Below are positions 62,008 through 64,000 of a stretch of 64,000 bases of DNA, piece by piece. Below the pieces are notes generated by a model, which searched no databases, was not told the DNA's origin, and saw only the letters and a list, made by a program, of their open reading frames with translations. The position numbers were made by a program, and so were the translations under genes. The stretch's first letter is position 1, and each line of letters begins with the position of its first letter. Where the stretch lies: the NCBI GenBank assembly GCA_949372875.1, contig CASIAW010000003.1, positions 1 to 64,000 on the forward strand. The letters run 5' to 3'. Origin of the DNA: Candidatus Poseidoniaceae archaeon. GTDB taxonomy: Archaea; Thermoplasmatota; Poseidoniia; Poseidoniales; Poseidoniaceae.

Positions 62008-63173
62008 TGGCTGAAACACCTTTTATTGACGTCTCCCCCACTTTACGAATATTGGGCACTGCACACGTTTCAACTGCAAGTGTTGAAGCAGTGCGTGAAC
62101 AAATCTCAACCTATCAGCCCGATGTTGTTGCTGTTGAATTATGCTCTTCCCGTCATGAAGCACTTACCAGCGACCGCCGATTGGATAAAGAAGGTTTACT
62201 GAAGGTCGTTAAAGAAGGAAAAGCCCCGCTGGTTCTTCTTCAATCACTCTTGGCTGCGGAACAGCGTAAGATGGGGATGGATGAAGGTCAGCAACCCGGA
62301 GCAGAACTTCTGGTTGCTGTTCAAGAAGCAGAAGCCGCCAATCTGGAAGTCTCTCTTATCGACCGAGATATACAAACGACTCTACGTCGAGCATGGAAAG
62401 AGATGCGCTTTAGAGAAAAGTTTCGAATTCTTTGGTCATTACTCGGGGAAGATGACGATGAAGATGGTCCGGATGTGAGTGAATTACTCGAGAACCAAGA
62501 TTTGTTGTCCTCCCTCATGGAAGAACTTCGTACCTTCTCTCCTGGCGCAGGTGTCGTTCTCATTGATGAGCGAGACGCCTTTTTGGCAGGAAAAATCTCT
62601 TCACTCCAAACCTCGGAAAAGAAGATTTTAGCAGTGGTTGGTGCAGGTCATCTCAAGGGTATAGAGAAGCATTTACTGGAGAAAACCTCTCCTGCTGAAG
62701 ATGGACTAAAAGAATTGGAAACACTGCCTGTCAGAGGACGCTTCTCGAAAAGTATTCCTTGGCTCATTCCTCTTTTCGTCATGAGCCTCATGGTTTACTT
62801 CATTGCCAACGGTGAAGGTGTAAGTTTGATTGAAATGTTCACCGTTTGGACTGCTGCAAACGCTGTATTCGCTGCACTTGGATGCGCACTTGCTCGTGGC
62901 CACCCCTTAGCGATTCTCACCGCCGCAGCAGCGTCGCCAATCACATCGCTCAATCCAACACTCGCAGCAGGTTGGTTTGCTGGCTATGTCCAATTAAAGT
63001 TGAGAGAACCAACGGCCGAGGATTTGCAACAATTTCTGAAACTCGAGAGTCTTGGTTCTTTTTGGACGAATAAAGCAGGAAGGGTTTTGCTTGTAACATC
63101 GCTTTCGAATCTCGGAAGTATGGCTGGAGCATGGTTTGCTGCAGCAGGATTATTGGGCAGCATTGGAATTTAG
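62007..63173 (+). CDS. TraB/PrgY-like membrane protein
   Basis: 388 residues from ATG 62007, preceded by AGAGAGGTTTTGTG. The N-terminal TraB/GumN-like domain has LRILGTAHVSTASVEAVREQI (GTAHVS motif), PDVVAVELCSSRHEAL, DVSLIDRD-like EVSLIDRDIQTTLRRAW, and VVGAGHLKGIEKHL. Three or four membrane helices follow (WLIPLFVMSLMVYFIANG, AANAVFAALGCALA, AGRVLLVTSLSNLGSMAGAWFAAAGL). Related to TraB (tiki-like) putative peptidases with conserved H and E. Translationally coupled with the DHH gene; it converges on folP with a four-base overlap. Confidence 0.85.
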   Translation: MAETPFIDVSPTLRILGTAHVSTASVEAVREQISTYQPDVVAVELCSSRHEALTSDRRLDKEGLLKVVKEGKAPLVLLQSLLAAEQRKMGMDEGQQPGAELLVAVQEAEAANLEVSLIDRDIQTTLRRAWKEMRFREKFRILWSLLGEDDDEDGPDVSELLENQDLLSSLMEELRTFSPGAGVVLIDERDAFLAGKISSLQTSEKKILAVVGAGHLKGIEKHLLEKTSPAEDGLKELETLPVRGRFSKSIPWLIPLFVMSLMVYFIANGEGVSLIEMFTVWTAANAVFAALGCALARGHPLAILTAAAASPITSLNPTLAAGWFAGYVQLKLREPTAEDLQQFLKLESLGSFWTNKAGRVLLVTSLSNLGSMAGAWFAAAGLLGSIGI

Positions 63174-64000
63174 TCAACTGCCTTGAGCACTCGGAACAAG
63201 TCCAGATGCTCCTGCACATCATGGACTCGCACAACATCAATCTGCTCCGAATGAGCGTATGAAGCGATTGCGAGCGTACCACTCAATCGATTTTCTGGGT
63301 CAGCATGACCGGTTAGTTGGCCGATAAGCGATTTCCGAGAGACGCCCCAGAGAACAGCAAACCCTTCAATACCCCTAAACAGTTCATGCCGTTGTAACAA
63401 TTCGAGATTGTGGTCGAGCGTTTTTCCAAAACCAATCCCGGGGTCCAGTATGATGCACTCCGCGGGGTGTCCAGCAGCAACCAAGGCACGAGCTGTTTCA
63501 AGTAATTGGGAACTGACTTCTTTGGCACAGTCTTGGTAGGTTGGTTCCTCTTGCATTGTTTGGGGTGTTCCTTGCATGTGCATGATGCAGACGCCACATC
63601 CACTCTCGAGTACAATCTTCACCATTTCAGGATCCCTTAGCCCCGATACATCATTCACTAAATCAGCTCCTGCATAGAGTGCTGCCTGCGCGACTTGTGG
63701 CCGGCGTGTATCGATTGAAATCAAGCCTTCAGAATTCTCACTTCGCAAAGCGGTAATCACTGGAATTACACGACTCATTTCTTCTTCGGCAGAAACAAAG
63801 TCCGCGTTAGGTCGAGTAGATTCACCACCAATATCGATCCAAGTTGCACCTTGGCTCCACATGATTTTTCCAGCCTCAACTGCTGATTCATATGTCGTTT
63901 TCCTGCTCTCTTGATGAAATGAATCTGGTGTGACATTAAGAATCCCCATCACGTGACATGAATCGTTTTCATGACGATGAAGACCGGATGAAATACGCCT
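63170..64000 (-). CDS. folP: Dihydropteroate synthase, 5' part probably beyond the window
   Basis: The frame is open to the right edge; a GTG at 63952 (giving MMGILNVTPDSF) is the only in-window start, but family members usually have residues before MGILNVTPDSF, so the true start may be outside. Signatures: MGILNVTPDSFHQES, GATWIDIGGESTRPNA, ISIDTRRPQVAQAAL, DLVNDVSGLRD, MHMQGTPQTMQ, ILDPGIGFGKT and GVSRKSLIG. It joins a pterin to p-aminobenzoate or a related ring in folate or methanopterin-type synthesis. The archaeal version may use a different aryl substrate. It is the last feature; its 3' end overlaps the TraB-like gene end. Confidence 0.92.
   Translation of the reverse strand, partial: RRISSGLHRHENDSCHVMGILNVTPDSFHQESRKTTYESAVEAGKIMWSQGATWIDIGGESTRPNADFVSAEEEMSRVIPVITALRSENSEGLISIDTRRPQVAQAALYAGADLVNDVSGLRDPEMVKIVLESGCGVCIMHMQGTPQTMQEEPTYQDCAKEVSSQLLETARALVAAGHPAECIILDPGIGFGKTLDHNLELLQRHELFRGIEGFAVLWGVSRKSLIGQLTGHADPENRLSGTLAIASYAHSEQIDVVRVHDVQEHLDLFRVLKAVD

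Overview
The window is archaeal chromosomal DNA that fits an uncultured marine Thermoplasmatota lineage (Marine Group II / Poseidoniales-like). The basis is a complete archaeal-order ribosomal protein cluster, a thermosome, Hef, archaeal eL41, aIF1 and RNase P Rpp29, and a 16S rRNA carrying the archaeal 915-region sequence. The 16S stands alone with its own terminator, as in Thermoplasma. Large secreted proteins with Asp-rich calcium-type repeats and a single membrane anchor add to this picture. The genus-level guess is inference; the 16S gene would settle it.

Layout. 1-4.6 kb: an aerobic protoporphyrin-branch heme cluster (hemL 3' end, hemE, hemF, hemY-type oxidase, convergent hemH). 4.7-5.04 kb: a tRNA-Ala whose 3' end is repeated in an R-A-R-B-R-A-R array. 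5.2-13.4 kb: a phosphoesterase, a 1744-residue surface protein, an SprT-like protease, tRNA-Arg, an AlkB-type di-iron monooxygenase, the tiny eL41 gene and tRNA-Trp. 13.5-24.2 kb: a subtilase, an aminotransferase, two unknown membrane proteins, a second giant surface protein and the thermosome. 24.3-27.1 kb: a two-gene module made of a ferredoxin-flavodoxin-SdhB-like fusion and an HdrB/SdhE-like CCG protein. In these two proteins nearly all Fe-S ligand cysteines of the SdhB and CCG parts are replaced. 27.1-29.8 kb: Hef, divergent from the following operon.

30.1-44.3 kb: the S10/spc-type operon uL3-uL4-uL23-uL2-uS19-uL22-uS3-uL29-aIF1-Rpp29-uS17-uL14-uL24-eS4-uL5-uS14-uS8-uL6-eL32-eL19-uL18-uS5-uL30-uL15-secY. 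Many junctions share a fused stop/Shine-Dalgarno sequence TGAGGTGA that matches the 16S 3' end. secY has an extra N-terminal membrane region, and its 3' end is followed by a second R-A-R-B-R-A-R array with the same topology as the one at tRNA-Ala. 44.7-48.5 kb: a frameshifted transglutaminase-like surface protein, then the 16S gene. The 16S promoter region shares a long motif with the ribosomal protein operon promoter region. 48.5-64 kb: small membrane proteins, an NAD kinase-like enzyme, YjbQ, a tandem pair of GIDE-like membrane proteins, thiolase, an ABA4-like protein, YqjF and DCC proteins, a PIN/helical-repeat protein, a TauE-type permease, LemA, a DHH phosphoesterase, a TraB-family protein and the 3' part of folP.

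The items I rate most unusual are the Fe-S-ligand-stripped SdhB/HdrB-like module with its attached ferredoxin and flavodoxin, and the two gene-3'-end repeat arrays with identical topology. Everything is read from sequence by eye; no database search was possible.
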